Source: Dactylonectria macrodidyma
Lineage: Eukaryota; Ascomycota; Sordariomycetes; Hypocreales; Nectriaceae
Direction of reading: 5' to 3'
NCBI GenBank assembly: GCA_020744425.1
Contig: JAGMUV010000025.1
Location: 744,001-808,000 of the forward strand
Length of the DNA: 64,000 bases
The position numbers were made by a program, and so were the translations under genes. The notes beneath the pieces were generated by a model. It did no database searches, was not told where the DNA came from, and saw nothing but the letters and a program-made list of their open reading frames with translations. This document shows positions 33,441-44,820 of this stretch, in pieces. Each line of letters opens with the position of its first letter. The stretch's first letter is position 1.

Positions 33441-34712
33441 TATCTAGTCGTAAGTAACTAGAATTACTCTAGTAGGCAATTACAACTTAGGTCTTCAGAG
33501 CCACAACCAGAACCCCCCGTCTTGTATAGTTTTATCGGGTAGTTAGATGCCTAAATAATATAGAAACGCATTCTTTTTGTCATTAAATTTATATTACTAT
33601 TGCAGCTCATAGTATCAAACTCGAAGACCTCGAAGGCAATCAGCAGCGGAGCACGGTTGAGCGCTACACTTTCCTAATCAGGTTAGGACACCTTCAAAAT
33701 TCTAGACCTCAATTGCTTTAGGAAAAGGCAGCAGATGTTGAATAGTGGCAAAAGGAAGCTTATGGAAGTAGCTTGAAAGGCTAATGAATATTGTTATTAA
33801 AGATGACAGTTGCCACCTATTGCCACAGGCTTAGCAAGTAGCTTCCAGTTGATTCTATATAGCACAGAAAAGGCATATAGAGCCTGTTTTAAAAACCTCA
33901 AGCAGGCGATACAGAAGGTGAACAGCACACAAGTCACCTCAATATCTGACAGAGTCCGTTGCTGTATATCAGGCTTTGATATCATATTTTCTAAGTCTAA
34001 AGGAATAAGTCCGGCCCCTTAAAAACTCCTCTTAATATTACTCTTTATAATAGTAGCTTAGTAGGCGGCATAAAAGGCCGGAAAGAACTCAGTTCTTTAA
34101 AATATAATTAATAGAATATCTAATTGGATGCTTAATTATCGCAGCCTAGGTTGGGACTAGGCGGTCACAACTAGCAGAACCATAACATACCCACTTTTAT
34201 ACATAATGCCAACATCCTGAACTCACCCTATATAAGTGAGCCTAGCCAGCCTACTCACTTATCCATGATGAGCCCAGAGACCTAACTGGCTCTTACCTAG
34301 TGAGCCTATAGAAATAACCTTAGTATATAAGCACATTCATTTAGTACTTCTATAGAGATAGCCTTATTAGCTATTAACACACTTAGTGATATTAAATCTA
34401 CTATTCTACTATTACCAGACCGTGACCTGCATTACTTATATCAACGTCCTGATCCACTAGATCAAACACTTTACGCCTTGGACCTACCCTAGAGCCCTAG
34501 TGTAAGCCCGACCGTCACAATTTGGGTCTAGTTAATCACCAGACTCCCAAATCCCGAAGACACGTCTGTGCAGCCCATCGGTGTTGGTTTGATAAGAAAA
34601 GGAAACCGGTAGCCGTGCTGCCATGATATTTTTGGCATGAGGGAGATGGCTGTAAATAAGTCTCTACTGCGGTACAGCCATGCGCAGTCAATATCAAGCC
34701 CCTGAGTCATGA
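33441..34712. other. AT-rich region with LTR-like block
   Basis: No gene is seen. The left part is stop-rich and AT-rich; the LTR-like block is at 34150-34521. The right end is the 3' flank of the third regulator. Confidence 0.45.
34150..34521. repeat. Possible gypsy-type LTR relic
   Basis: The block is bounded by ggtcacaac near 34163 and accgtcaca at 34511-34519. It has two TATA-like motifs (ctatataagtg, gtatataagc) and a ccagaccgtgacctgcatt segment typical of fungal gypsy LTR 3' halves. Exact ends and a target duplication could not be fixed, and no partner LTR is in the window. Confidence 0.33.
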
Positions 34713-35806
34713 TTATTGGTGCATCAGTTCGCCGTCGTAGCCAGAGTAGATCATCGGATCGCCCATGCCCATAACCCTCATGACTTCCGGGTTGGGGCAC
34801 GACCGGGCGTTAGGCTTGATGGTACCAAACTCGGACTCGGCAAGCCCCTGGCACAGCAGGTCTATATTGCCTATAACGCCGGGCTGCTGCAGAAACTGCA
34901 TGGTCAGGTCGTTGGGCTGGGGCTTGTCGGCCATGGACCAAGTTGGGAAGGTGGGCGTCAAGGGCGATTGCGAGGGGAACATAGCCGCTCCGTAGATTTT
35001 TGGAGGTAGAGGCACAAGGTCGAAGTCACTGGTGCTGCCAGCGAAGCTCTGAGGCGACAGGGTCGTGGCGTCCTTTCTAAGAGCGGCGTTTCGGTAGTCA
35101 GACTCGAAGTCGGAGTTTTCAAACTCTGGTGATGATGCTCGCTCGATCCGGTTGCACATAGAAGAGTCTGCGTCCTTGGCCTTATTCTGCTGCTCGTTTT
35201 CCTTCTGCTGGTCCTCGAGCTGTCGTGCCAGCTCAGCCATGCCGGCTTCATCTTCGGGGAATACTGAATGCACGGGGAGGTCGATGTCGCCATTGGGTCT
35301 GATGCAGCCTAGCTTCTGGGCAATGTTGTGGATTACAGGCTGGCCGCAGTCATTTAACTCAGGCTCTCCCAGCTCCCAAGACTGGTTATTTAAGACCATT
35401 GAGTAGAGCTTGTGAACGGTGGCGATAAGAGCGAATTGGGTGTTCTCAAGGACTTCGGCGTATCTAACTTTGGTGTAAGTTACATGTGCGACTGTGTAAG
35501 TTATACTTTACATACCCTCGTGGCAGCTGCTTATACCCCGTCTTCTTTCTAATGCCTACAGTGCAGAACAAACCATCGTTCTTGCATCGCTTGCAGGGAA
35601 ACTCCCCATCACACTTTACCATGTCAGTGACCAGAGTTAGAACCTGATGTAGAATGAGGATATACCTTGGTCTTCTTCATTCGACATCTCTCGCAAGCCT
35701 TCCAGACACGCTTATGCCGGCCGCCCATACCCGCAGTGTGAGTAGCATGATGATGGTGGCGAATGGTGGTAGCACTGGAGCCGGCACGCTTTGTGGTGCA
35801 ATACAT
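34713..35806 (-). CDS. Zn2Cys6 transcription factor (small, Asp/Ser/Pro-rich C-terminus)
   Basis: A regulator of about 329 residues in three exons: 35806-35666, 35613-35516 and 35463-34713. Both introns are 52 bp and GT-AG. The first splits the zinc cluster between K47 and C48; the second splits a glycine codon. Cysteines are C38, C41, C48, C54, C57 and C64 (spacing 2-6-5-2-6). A highly conserved-looking block follows: LPRGYAEVLENTQFALIATV then HKLYSMV. An acidic, glutamine-rich coiled segment follows (LARQLEDQQKENEQQ), then a disordered tail (SQSPLTPTFPTWSM). It lacks the large fungal TF domain of the other two regulators, so it is a different subfamily. A damaged paralogue is at 63637-64000. 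It sits between LTR debris and an AKR fragment; its targets are unknown. Confidence 0.88.
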
Positions 35807-36786
35807 GACTGACTTGGTACTTAAGTAGCTCTTCTGGAAAGTGTTGGCTTGGGATTCTCAGTGGGAGGAGAGGACAGGTTATTTCAACCTATTGCGCGTA
35901 TTGTAGGACAGTCAGGTTGTAATGACATCCAGTTAAGAAAGGTTTGGGAAATGTCTGTCAGGTATGATGCAAGTGTTTGTCAGTGGGAGGCGGTAAGGCT
36001 AAGCAGGTAAGGGAGGGTAATGTTTACTAATATGAAGAAAGAGGTCAAATCGGATTAAAAGGTAGAAAGAGGAAATAGAATAGGTAAAATGAAGCAGTCG
36101 GGGAACTTAATAATGGTACCCGAGAAGCAGTCACAATCTAAACGCTGATGCGTGTGTATCTGGCCATGGGAGTGTTTTAAGATGGCACTAGATTATGTGG
36201 GACGATGGCCACGACCGCAGTACTTGGTGGGATTAGTGATCAGGTTCCAGGCACCGCGCTTGGGTTGGGAGAGAGAGCCATAGAGAAGAGAAAAGGGAGG
36301 TTTTTGACCCTTTGGCCAATATCTTTCACGGGGACAGGATTTACCTCGGCTCCTCCGCCACATCCAAAGCCACTCTCGTCAGATCCAATACAGGCCTCTT
36401 TTACCGAAGATGCAACATTGACATACTATGACGTAATCTTTGATGCTTTACCACAGACAGTTAGCGTTGCACTATAGTCGCCTCATGCACAACGCAATGT
36501 CTCTCACAGAGACAACGGGCCTAGTCGGTCGACAAGCTACGCTTTTGCCACGGGTAAACCTAGTTGTGTTGAGTTGGGATGAGTGCGGACGCGGAAGATA
36601 TGGACGCAAGTGAGTCTTGCAGCCTGGGGCCTTGAAGAATAATAGGGCTCAGGGAGCTGCCGGGTTCTCGGTTCTAGAGTAGAAGCAGCACCGTTGACTC
36701 TAAAGAACCTCGAACCTCGAGAACCAAAAGACGATTCAGCTCTTCACTTTTCATCCCATCTCGAATAATCTTGGCCTCCTCCCGCC
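35807..36786. other. Intergenic, upstream of the third regulator
   Basis: About 1 kb with no recognised gene. An open frame at 36205-36477 (90 codons) has no family features. Composition is ordinary, not AT-rich. Confidence 0.45.
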
Positions 36787-37143
36787 CAGCTCCCTCTCCG
36801 CCAGGTCGGCAAAGACGGCCCCAAGATTCTAGCCGTATGCTTCGGCCTCTTCGGCGTCAGCATCGCCTACGGCTCCACCGAGTCCGTCTCCCCCACCCAT
36901 TCGGTAGGACTCGCCCCCCTCACAGACACATACACCAACCCATACAGCCCCGACGAGAAACGCCTCAAGCTCTTAGACCGCGCGTGGGAGCTTGGCTGCC
37001 CCAACTGGGACACGGCAGACATCTACGGCGACTCCGAGGACCTCATAGGCAAGTGGTTCCAGCTGCATCTGGTGCCACAGGCTAGGTATGATCGCAGCGA
37101 GTCTCAGGAAATAATAGCACTTAGTAATCAAGTTGTAATATGA
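36787..37143 (+). pseudogene. Aldo-keto reductase N-terminal fragment
   Basis: An ATG-less frame reads LPLRQVGKDGPKILAVCFGL, then FGVSIAYG, then SPDEKRLKLLDRAWELG and NWDTADIYGDSEDLIGKWF. This matches the first strand, the catalytic Asp and Tyr (D-x-x-D-I-Y) and the start of the third helix of fungal AKRs. Homology stops at about 37075 (LHLVPQAR) and the frame ends at 37143. The catalytic Lys and His and the NADPH-binding C-terminus are missing, and no start codon is visible. High GC, without RIP-like damage, suggests a deletion rather than point mutation. Confidence 0.8.
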
Positions 37144-37590
37144 GGGCTGGAGTACCCTGAACTTTAGATGTTAATCAATCAACACGCTGCTATTGCTCAT
37201 TATTGTTTCCCTGGCCTTTAATCCTTAGTATACTCAGTGCGACATATAATGTCTTAGCTGTGAAGGCTTTCAGATTGAAGGCTTTTGGTACCCCGGCCGT
37301 ACTCTCGTTATTACAAGGTGGGATGGGGTACGGCTTAGAGTTCCTTGACGGCTTCTAGGATAATCTCCTGCCTTTTCCCTGTGAAAAGTTTAATTCGCTC
37401 CCCTCTCCAGAGGCCTGGACCCCGCGTCGGCTACTAAGAGAGCCGCTTCGTTACGCATCGCAATAACGACGTCAGACTTGGCTTCATAATAAATCCATCG
37501 TGCCTCCGTCCCAAGCGTGACCATGCTGGCTAATCCACATCTTAGCCTTCCTCAACGCCAATCCTTCAACCAGAGCGGGCGGTATGAAAA
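37144..37590. other. Promoter region of the ArAE_2-like gene
   Basis: No gene. Contains short AT-rich tracts; likely holds the promoter and 5' leader of the gene at 37591. Confidence 0.45.
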
Positions 37591-40500
37591 ATGCCCAGCC
37601 AAAATAACAGCTCCCACTCTCAAGAGGAGTCGATTGACCGTCAAGATCCGTCGTTGAAACATGTACAATATCAAGGGAAGAAACTCCCAAAGTGGCTGGA
37701 CCACTTCAACGCCTATGACCTCAAAGTCTTCTTCCGTTGCTGGGCGGCAGTTTGGGTTGCGACCCTCCTCATCTTCATCAATCCGACACTCAACCACATC
37801 GGTCTAGCTTCGTTCCTCGGCGCTATCCTGCTATTCATCGCTCCGCCGGCTGGAATCTTGTTCGTTTATCTACTGGCTGCCCTCTCCCTTCTGCTGGGCA
37901 TGTGTCTGGCGTGGGCCTGGGGCCTGCTCACAATGAAGGCCGCGTTTGCAGCGAGGCCGGACTCGACCACCCAAGCCAAGCTGGGAGCCTTACAGCAGCA
38001 AGCGGTCGCAATGGCGAACCAAACTGGGCATAGCATTGCCTGGGAGGCGAACGTTTTGATTCACGAGGGCTTCATGCTTGATGCTCCAGTAACCGCCATC
38101 TTTTACGTCATGGGCTGTGTCTTCATCTATACCTTGTCTCGTCTGCGATGTGCCAACCCCAAGCTCATCCTGATGCACATCTTCGGCATGATTGTGACGG
38201 ACATCTTCATTCTCGTCGGTCCAACGCTGCCAGGCTTCTCGGGTAGTCTGGCTTCGGTCCTGGTCAAGCCGTGCGCTACCGGTGCTGGTATTGGAACAGT
38301 GTGCTGTCTTCTGTTCTTCCCGCAGTCCGCGTCGTATGTAGTTCTCGACCAGCTGGAGAAGCTAATACGCATGACGGACACGCCTTTGCGCTTTACAAGA
38401 GAACGCCTTGATGACCAGACAGTCCCACTCGTTGCACTCAAGGGCACCAGAGCCGGCATGATTGCCCTTTACAAAACCGTCCAGCCACCAACCGCCTTCC
38501 TCCCCCTCGACTTTTCCCGTGGCCGGTGGAATGCAGATGACCTCCATGACCTGCAAGAACGAGCTCGGGAGGTCATGTATGGTGGCCTGTATCTTCTCGA
38601 CTTCCACATTGCCCGAATCCTTGCCGCGGAGAAGCAGGAGAAACTCTCAAAGTCTTCGCCCCACGCCGTGACTGGGGCAACTCCGGAGAGGGAAAAATAT
38701 CAGATTGGTCGACGCCATTGCCTCGAGATGGCGACCCTGTGGAACATTCTTCAGAACCCCGAGAATGGTGAGATGCACACTCGGACAAGGATGACGATGC
38801 GGGAGACCACTTCCGAAGTCTTGCGACTTGGCTCCCAATCCGTCCAGCTGGCTGCTGAATATGTTCACGCTGTCAACGCTTGTCGATGGATGAGAAAACC
38901 TTCACCAGCTCGATTCGACGAGTTGAACCGCAACCTTCATGACACCTTGGCTGCCCTGCGTGCCGCCAAGGAGATTTGTGTGATGAACGCCACAAAGGCC
39001 GTCTTGGATAACCATGCAGAACTGTTTGACGAAGATGGGCTCTTGAAATTGGAAGAAGGAGCCGATCGCCCATTTCTGCCCAGCATGATCGTCTCCATGG
39101 TCATCGAGGAGAGAATTCTGGGCATGGTTGGAGCAGTAGAGAAGCTGCTAGAGCATATCCTTCGCCTCGCACAGACACGTACAACGCAACATTTTTGGGC
39201 TCCTTCGCGTCTACAATACGCCAAATCCTGGCTCTTTAACGGTAGAGTGAACATCGCCGTTGCTGGTGCGTCAAACGAGGAAGACCCCGACATCACCGCG
39301 GACCCAGTTACCTTCGAAGAGCAAGCCCAGGAACTTCACCAACGGCTAAAGCTCAGCCGAGGATATCATGGGTCATCTGCTGCCCGCAGGAACAAGTTCA
39401 GTCGCGCCTTGATCGCAACGTGTAACTGGTTTACCAATTCTTCTGGCATGTTCGCGCTCCGAATGGTCGTCGTAACCATCGCAACGTCAATCCCTGCCTC
39501 ACTCCCGCAAACCGCCGGCTTCTTCTACCGCGAGAAGGGCATCTGGGTTGTTATCAGCGCTCAGACCTGTCTACTGGTGTACATGGCCGACTTCAGCTTC
39601 TCCATCGTTTCCCGAACGCTGGGTACGGTTATCGGCGGCGTGATGGGCATGGTCGCATGGTATATTGGCTCTGGCAACGGCCCAGGAAACCCATATGGTA
39701 TGGGGGCTATCACAGCATTCATGATCATGCTCTTGGTCTGGTGGCGAATCTTCCTCCCTCCGGCATTTGCGCAGGCGACCGTCATGGGCGGAGCGACATT
39801 TGCGCTCGTTGTCGGCTTCAGCTGGGATCAGGACCATATACATCAGTATGGATTACCGGGAAAAGGCTACGAGGCATTCTGGAAACGACTGGTCACGGTT
39901 CTCCTAGGATTTGCCGCTGCATTGATTGTACAACTGTTCCCGAGTCCCCCGTCTGCCACGAGTCACGTATGCAAAACGCTGGCAAATTCAGTCCGGACGC
40001 TGTCCGATCACTACGCTCTTCTCATTTCTCACTGGGGTCGGCCAGAACAGAATAGTGCTCTCGGTGCCGTGACAAGGCAGCTGTCTCTCGAGGTAGCAGA
40101 AATCCTGCTGTCACTCAACCCAGCGATCGCCCTCCTCAAAGGCGAGATCAGCTTTGGCCCGTTCGACTTGAAGACTCTGAAACACACCCAAGAACAATGC
40201 GAGTACATGAACCAAGCGCTAGGAGGCCTTCTCAATCAAGCGGCTTCCCTCCCTATAGAGTTACAGCAGCGCCTTGTTCACGTCATGGGTATCTTGGACG
40301 ACCAAAGCATTGGCGATGTCATGGCCGTGCTCGGTATAATTGAACAAGCCCTAAGGACGGGATCTCCCTTACCTGAGCGATTACCAGCACCATTGGTTCG
40401 CAGAGTTGTTGACTTCTGCAACATCCAAGACCCCGCATCTATATTGACCACGGCCCTGATCAAGGACGAGAGCTATCGGCAGTATTGCGTTGCGGTGACG

Positions 40501-40608
40501 TTGTATCTCAAGTTATTGACCAACATTGATGACTTGCTGCTTGTGCTGAAAGGCGCGCTGGGGGAGAGACATATTATTTACCAGTGGGAGGATGTTGAGA
40601 GGCATTGA
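37591..40608 (+). CDS. BRE4/ArAE_2-family membrane transporter-like protein
   Basis: A single-exon protein of 1005 residues with the layout of fungal proteins related to yeast BRE4 (brefeldin A sensitivity) and the aromatic acid exporter superfamily. An N-terminal set of six hydrophobic segments (about residues 50-270, starting FFRCWAAVWVATLLIFINP) is followed by a long cytosolic region, a second set of about six segments (about 610-780, for example MFALRMVVVTIATSIPASLP and LGTVIGGVMGMVAWYIGSG), then a C-terminal helical domain of about 220 residues. This corresponds to the ArAE_2_N and ArAE_2 (formerly DUF2422/DUF2421) families. The function is unproven; a role in the endomembrane system or in export of anionic compounds is the family's suggestion. 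Codon use is regular and the frame intact, so it looks like a core gene. Confidence 0.9.
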   Translation: MPSQNNSSHSQEESIDRQDPSLKHVQYQGKKLPKWLDHFNAYDLKVFFRCWAAVWVATLLIFINPTLNHIGLASFLGAILLFIAPPAGILFVYLLAALSLLLGMCLAWAWGLLTMKAAFAARPDSTTQAKLGALQQQAVAMANQTGHSIAWEANVLIHEGFMLDAPVTAIFYVMGCVFIYTLSRLRCANPKLILMHIFGMIVTDIFILVGPTLPGFSGSLASVLVKPCATGAGIGTVCCLLFFPQSASYVVLDQLEKLIRMTDTPLRFTRERLDDQTVPLVALKGTRAGMIALYKTVQPPTAFLPLDFSRGRWNADDLHDLQERAREVMYGGLYLLDFHIARILAAEKQEKLSKSSPHAVTGATPEREKYQIGRRHCLEMATLWNILQNPENGEMHTRTRMTMRETTSEVLRLGSQSVQLAAEYVHAVNACRWMRKPSPARFDELNRNLHDTLAALRAAKEICVMNATKAVLDNHAELFDEDGLLKLEEGADRPFLPSMIVSMVIEERILGMVGAVEKLLEHILRLAQTRTTQHFWAPSRLQYAKSWLFNGRVNIAVAGASNEEDPDITADPVTFEEQAQELHQRLKLSRGYHGSSAARRNKFSRALIATCNWFTNSSGMFALRMVVVTIATSIPASLPQTAGFFYREKGIWVVISAQTCLLVYMADFSFSIVSRTLGTVIGGVMGMVAWYIGSGNGPGNPYGMGAITAFMIMLLVWWRIFLPPAFAQATVMGGATFALVVGFSWDQDHIHQYGLPGKGYEAFWKRLVTVLLGFAAALIVQLFPSPPSATSHVCKTLANSVRTLSDHYALLISHWGRPEQNSALGAVTRQLSLEVAEILLSLNPAIALLKGEISFGPFDLKTLKHTQEQCEYMNQALGGLLNQAASLPIELQQRLVHVMGILDDQSIGDVMAVLGIIEQALRTGSPLPERLPAPLVRRVVDFCNIQDPASILTTALIKDESYRQYCVAVTLYLKLLTNIDDLLLVLKGALGERHIIYQWEDVERH

Positions 40609-41384
40609 GAATCTGCCGGCGTAGCGTATTCCCATCAAGCGCCCTTTCCTGTCGCTAGCTATGATATTTGCGAGGTTGAAGAATGGCACTGAAAGTCAAA
40701 ACTTTTGAGGTTAAACTACGATAAAGGGCTGTATTGTCGCCTACGCAAACTATCTTTGGACCACGAGATGCATCAACAGAACCATGCTGAGATAATACAT
40801 GGAAGTGCATCAAGGGGAGGGTAGGCTGGCTTTGAATTACAATAACCCGGGCCAAGTCCATGATGTCGATTCAACATCGCTGATCCATTAAGTCCGCTTC
40901 GTCGGTCTACAACAGGCGATGGCTGAGCACCGATGGGTCATACTACCCTTCCAATGTATATATCAAACACAACGCTTGCGTCACGGTAATAACGTCCCCG
41001 CACCACTCGCCCCGTTTCTCTCTCGAAGCCAATTATATCCTCAAGAAAAGCGAAGTTCCGCATCAACTGAACATAGGCTAGCTGGCGAAGCAGAGTAGAA
41101 CCTTGTCTCCCACATTTCACATTGTCAACCGCCTTGAACGCGTGAACGATACGGAATCGGAACTTGAGGCAATATTGGAGAGCGGTCTCGCTCGTGAGCG
41201 AGTTCCAGTCTGCCATGACCTTCTCTCAGTTCTTGGCGAATGCGTGCAAAGCATCCGCTCCGAGAAGTGTATGATGAAACCGCATGGCGCATGCATTTTG
41301 TTCCGCGCCCAAGGCCTCAACGCCTAACCATTTTCAGGGTCGTTAATATATTTGGATCCGTCGGCTTGATGAGTATATGAGGGT
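40609..41384. other. Intergenic, no intact gene
   Basis: Short frames on both strands near 40938-41320 are unassigned. The right part probably includes the decayed N-terminal half of the mariner element that follows. Confidence 0.4.
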
Positions 41385-42013
41385 ATGACTTCAAAGTTCG
41401 GCCCATACAGCCCTAACTTCTTGCAGATCTGCTTGAGCGACGAAGTTATTATACATAACTCCCCTGACAACCCAAATGGCTGCGTCTTCGGCAGACATGA
41501 TGAGAAGTATTGGAAGGACCTTGTCAAAGTTCAGCAACATGGAAAAGCCCATCAGTCGATTATGCTAGGGGCTGGCATCGTCGGTTCAAAACGCAGTTAT
41601 CTCATCCCTATGACACGCGATAAGACGGGCAAGAAGAAGGGATACACGCCTGGAGCTATATAAAGGCACTGACGGAAGGTCTCCTTCCTTTCCTTGACGA
41701 ATTTGAGTATTACCAATAGGATAACGCCCGTATACATATGGCACAAGGGTCAATGGATTGGCTATTGCTCCATGGGGTCAGACTGATCAGTTGGCTGGTA
41801 CACTCGCTGGATCTCAACCCTATTGAGTACCCATGGGCAGCTTTAAAGGCCAAACCACGAAAGATACACCCCGAGCTTACTAGACTGAAGAATAGCAAAG
41901 ACGATGCCGCCATAATGAAGAAATGGATATAAGAAGCATGGGAGGCCTTGCCAGACGACCTCGTTGAGAAGCTGACACGGTCGATGGAGCGCCAGCTGCG
42001 CGCTGTGAAATAG
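41385..42013 (+). mobile_element. Tc1/mariner-like transposase fragment
   Basis: Blocks in order: NSPDNPNGCVFGRHDEKYW, HGKAHQSIMLGAGIVGSKRS, RDKTGKKKGYTPGAI, then a stop, DNARIHMA (second catalytic Asp), LVHSLDLNPIEYPWAALKA (D-x-N-P-I-E), and MERQLRAVK before TAG 42011-42013. The reading frame shifts between the two halves and several stops interrupt it. The N-terminal HTH part and the ends are not recognisable. It belongs to a lineage different from the fragment at 26.8 kb. Confidence 0.85.
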
Positions 42014-44820
42014 GCGCGCGGCTGGTATATAAAATATTAAACTACGGACTCGGGGATTCATTTTAGTGTAGCTTATGAGTTATTACGACTTCTTATTATT
42101 GCGCAATTGAAGCTTGAACATTACTATTGGAAATGTGGGTGTCGAAATGAGGGTGGGGTGATGTCAGACTTTCGGCGTAATACTTTATCAGTCACTTCCT
42201 CATACTTCTTTTGTGAACAATTAGACGTTTATTCCGCGCGTGAGGGAAAGTACAGACCACGTTCGGCGAGGCCTACCGGTCGTTGTCTGTCAAAATTGAC
42301 CATAGTCTCCTCAACCCAGTTTCTTCATCACTGTCGACCTTACAGACTTACCGTCATGCCTCAACAACGCAAACCTTTTGTACAACGGCCGCCACGAAGA
42401 GAGTCGTCAATTTCAGACAACTTTAGGAGTTTTCCGGCCAGCAGTTATACGGCCTAGACGTAAGTCAAATGTCCAAATGCCAGTCATCTCAGCCTCACAC
42501 AGCCTAGATAGCCTCCACCAAGCCCAGAACCTCATGGATCTTCTGTCATATGCCAGGCGAGGAGATAGAGACGATATGCTACAATCAGCGGACCGGAAAA
42601 GAAGAGTGGGCGCTGCAAATCTTATAACAGAACCTATAAATACTTTGGGGCTACTGCAGCTCCTGCAAAGTATCTTATAGACCTTCCTTCCGACGGTCAT
42701 AGTCTGCTAAAAGCAGCTCTGCAAATAGTTAAAGTGATAACTATATGAAGGATCCTCTAACAACCTGGTGTTATAGCAGTAAAAAATCCTTATAAATACC
42801 GTTAGCTTAATAATCCATCTAGAGATTTAATTGACCCTAACTAGCTTAAAGTAATATTCATAAGGTTTATTATAGCCTATTCTTGCCCATCTTAGCTTAT
42901 GAAATATCTAAAATTCCGAGTACATATGGCCTATATTAATAACGATATCGATACTTAGCTTCTAGATACGTACGATATCATCAAGAAATGGATTATATAG
43001 CAGTATAAAGGCTAGAAGGAGATCTAGGCAGTGCATATAGTTAGTAATATCAAAAGTTCACATTAGCTGCGACCTTTAGGCTTCTTTAGGTCATTGGCTA
43101 TCTTGAGCGTCACTAGCTACTATGCTATAGAATATGCATATCTAGAATACTATATTTTAGCATTAAAAGATATCGATAGAGTATAACTGTTCTTACCTTG
43201 CTGCGGCTATTTTAGAAGTGGTTGATGGCTGGGGCTTTATATTAAAACTTGGGATATTTTATAATGGGTAATGCTTGCGTGTAAGGGTTGGGGCGGCATG
43301 CCCAATCCGCACAAAGACCCGTTGCCCGTTGAGGCAAAAGATCAAGCGATTCTGAGTAGCTAGCGTTACTCAATCGTGCCGCGCATCTAATTATAAGGCG
43401 AGGGCTCGCCAAGCCCTCGGCGACAGCTTCACTCACTGCCAGCCTCTTACATCGCGATAATAATATGATAATGAGATCCTTTCGCTTGGTCAGTCTTTTA
43501 TTGCGTACTTTGCTATTATGAGGTGACGTGATTGAGAGGTAGAGCTAGTGTTAATTTTATAACTTCTAGAATATTTAGATCCGCTCCTCAGATAGTTCTT
43601 CCTAGCTTGCCTCTAACCAACTCTTGTTATGCTCTTCTAGGAGTCTTAGCTATTCTTAGAAGAGCTTGAGCCCCCCTCTATATCCCTAGTGGAACTGGCC
43701 GCCCCGATGCAGTTCTTAGGGTATTGCTATCCCTTTTCAGCCGCATTAACTATTCCATTTCGAGTCTTTCCGACGTTCAAGTAGTTCTAGCCAGTCAGGT
43801 TGACTTCTTCGCATTGCGCCTTCCCCCAGGCATCCGAGTTCAGCTAGCGCCATGACTAAGGCCCTGAGCACGCACGACATTGTCTGTACTTTTCAAGGAA
43901 TGGCCGAGACGACTGTAGTCGCAATGCGTAGTGGCTCAGTCAATGCATTTTTGAGAAATTAGCGTGTTGGAGGTAGCTGAATGAATCACTGGGCAAGGGA
44001 GCGTCATCATTAGGCCTCAGCTGATCTGCGCAAGGCAACCTCTCTTCATCTGCGAGGCTGAAGACATGGCTTGGCCTCATATGTGTGTCCTGTTATAGAC
44101 ACCGAGCGAACATCCCTGCCGTTTCCCATGTTTTCCACAAAGCTTGATCGAACGAAGTGAGTAAGCACAGGCAGAAGATCGATCCTTGCGGGGATCGAGC
44201 TGGCCCCCTTGTCATGTCGATTGGACGAGATTGGTAGGCTGTGGACGAATGAGTGCCTTGTAGGGTGCCACGACAGGTTCGCTTAAGCACAGGCCTTCTT
44301 GCAGTAACCACTGCGAATGCTCCAGCCGGGGCTGTGTCAGGCTCACTAAAGAATCGCTGTTTTGGCGACCTTCTGTCGGTTTCATGGCGCTGTCTCATGG
44401 CAACGACAGGAGAGTTGCCTCGAGCCAGCCTCCCCCTCACCATATACATGCCCAGGGGAAAACCACCAAGCAGGGGCTAAGGGTCCGTTAACAGGCTGAC
44501 TGCCACATCCGCACTAGTGACCACTGTTACCCGAGTTTCAGGGCGTCATGAATAGCGACAGAAGACATCGAGTCATAAGATGTCATGCGATCTGGCTGTG
44601 TTTCTCTGCGGCCGCAGTGATCGGTTGGTGTGTCGACTTCATCATTAATACGGGACTGGAAGCTCGCTCAACTTCATAGCCCGTAGCACCTATGTTCCCC
44701 TGCTCTCTTCTCTCGATTCCCCTCCCTTGCAACGAGGACGACACAAGTTTTGCAGCCTTTCCAGGCTTTCACCGAGTAACATAAAAGACCAGGCGGGCAA
44801 AGGGCAAATCTCTCCAAAGT
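42014..44820. other. AT-rich gene-poor region
   Basis: About 2.8 kb without a recognised gene. 42240-42660 has ordinary composition and short open frames (one starting MPQQRKPFVQRPPRR), perhaps a gene relic. 42680-43240 is strongly AT-rich with no open frame. 43240-44060 holds mixed debris. 44060-44820 is GC-normal promoter sequence of the next gene. Confidence 0.45.

Noticed and set aside
43242..43436. 64-codon minus-strand open frame with repeat-like CCCAATCCGCAC.
   Set aside because: Looked like a hAT or Restless-type end at first, but no inverted partner, 8-bp duplication or transposase was found.
44093..44480. Overlapping open frames on both strands near 44.1-44.5 kb.
   Set aside because: No family features on either strand; the stretch is GC-normal upstream sequence of the membrane-protein gene.
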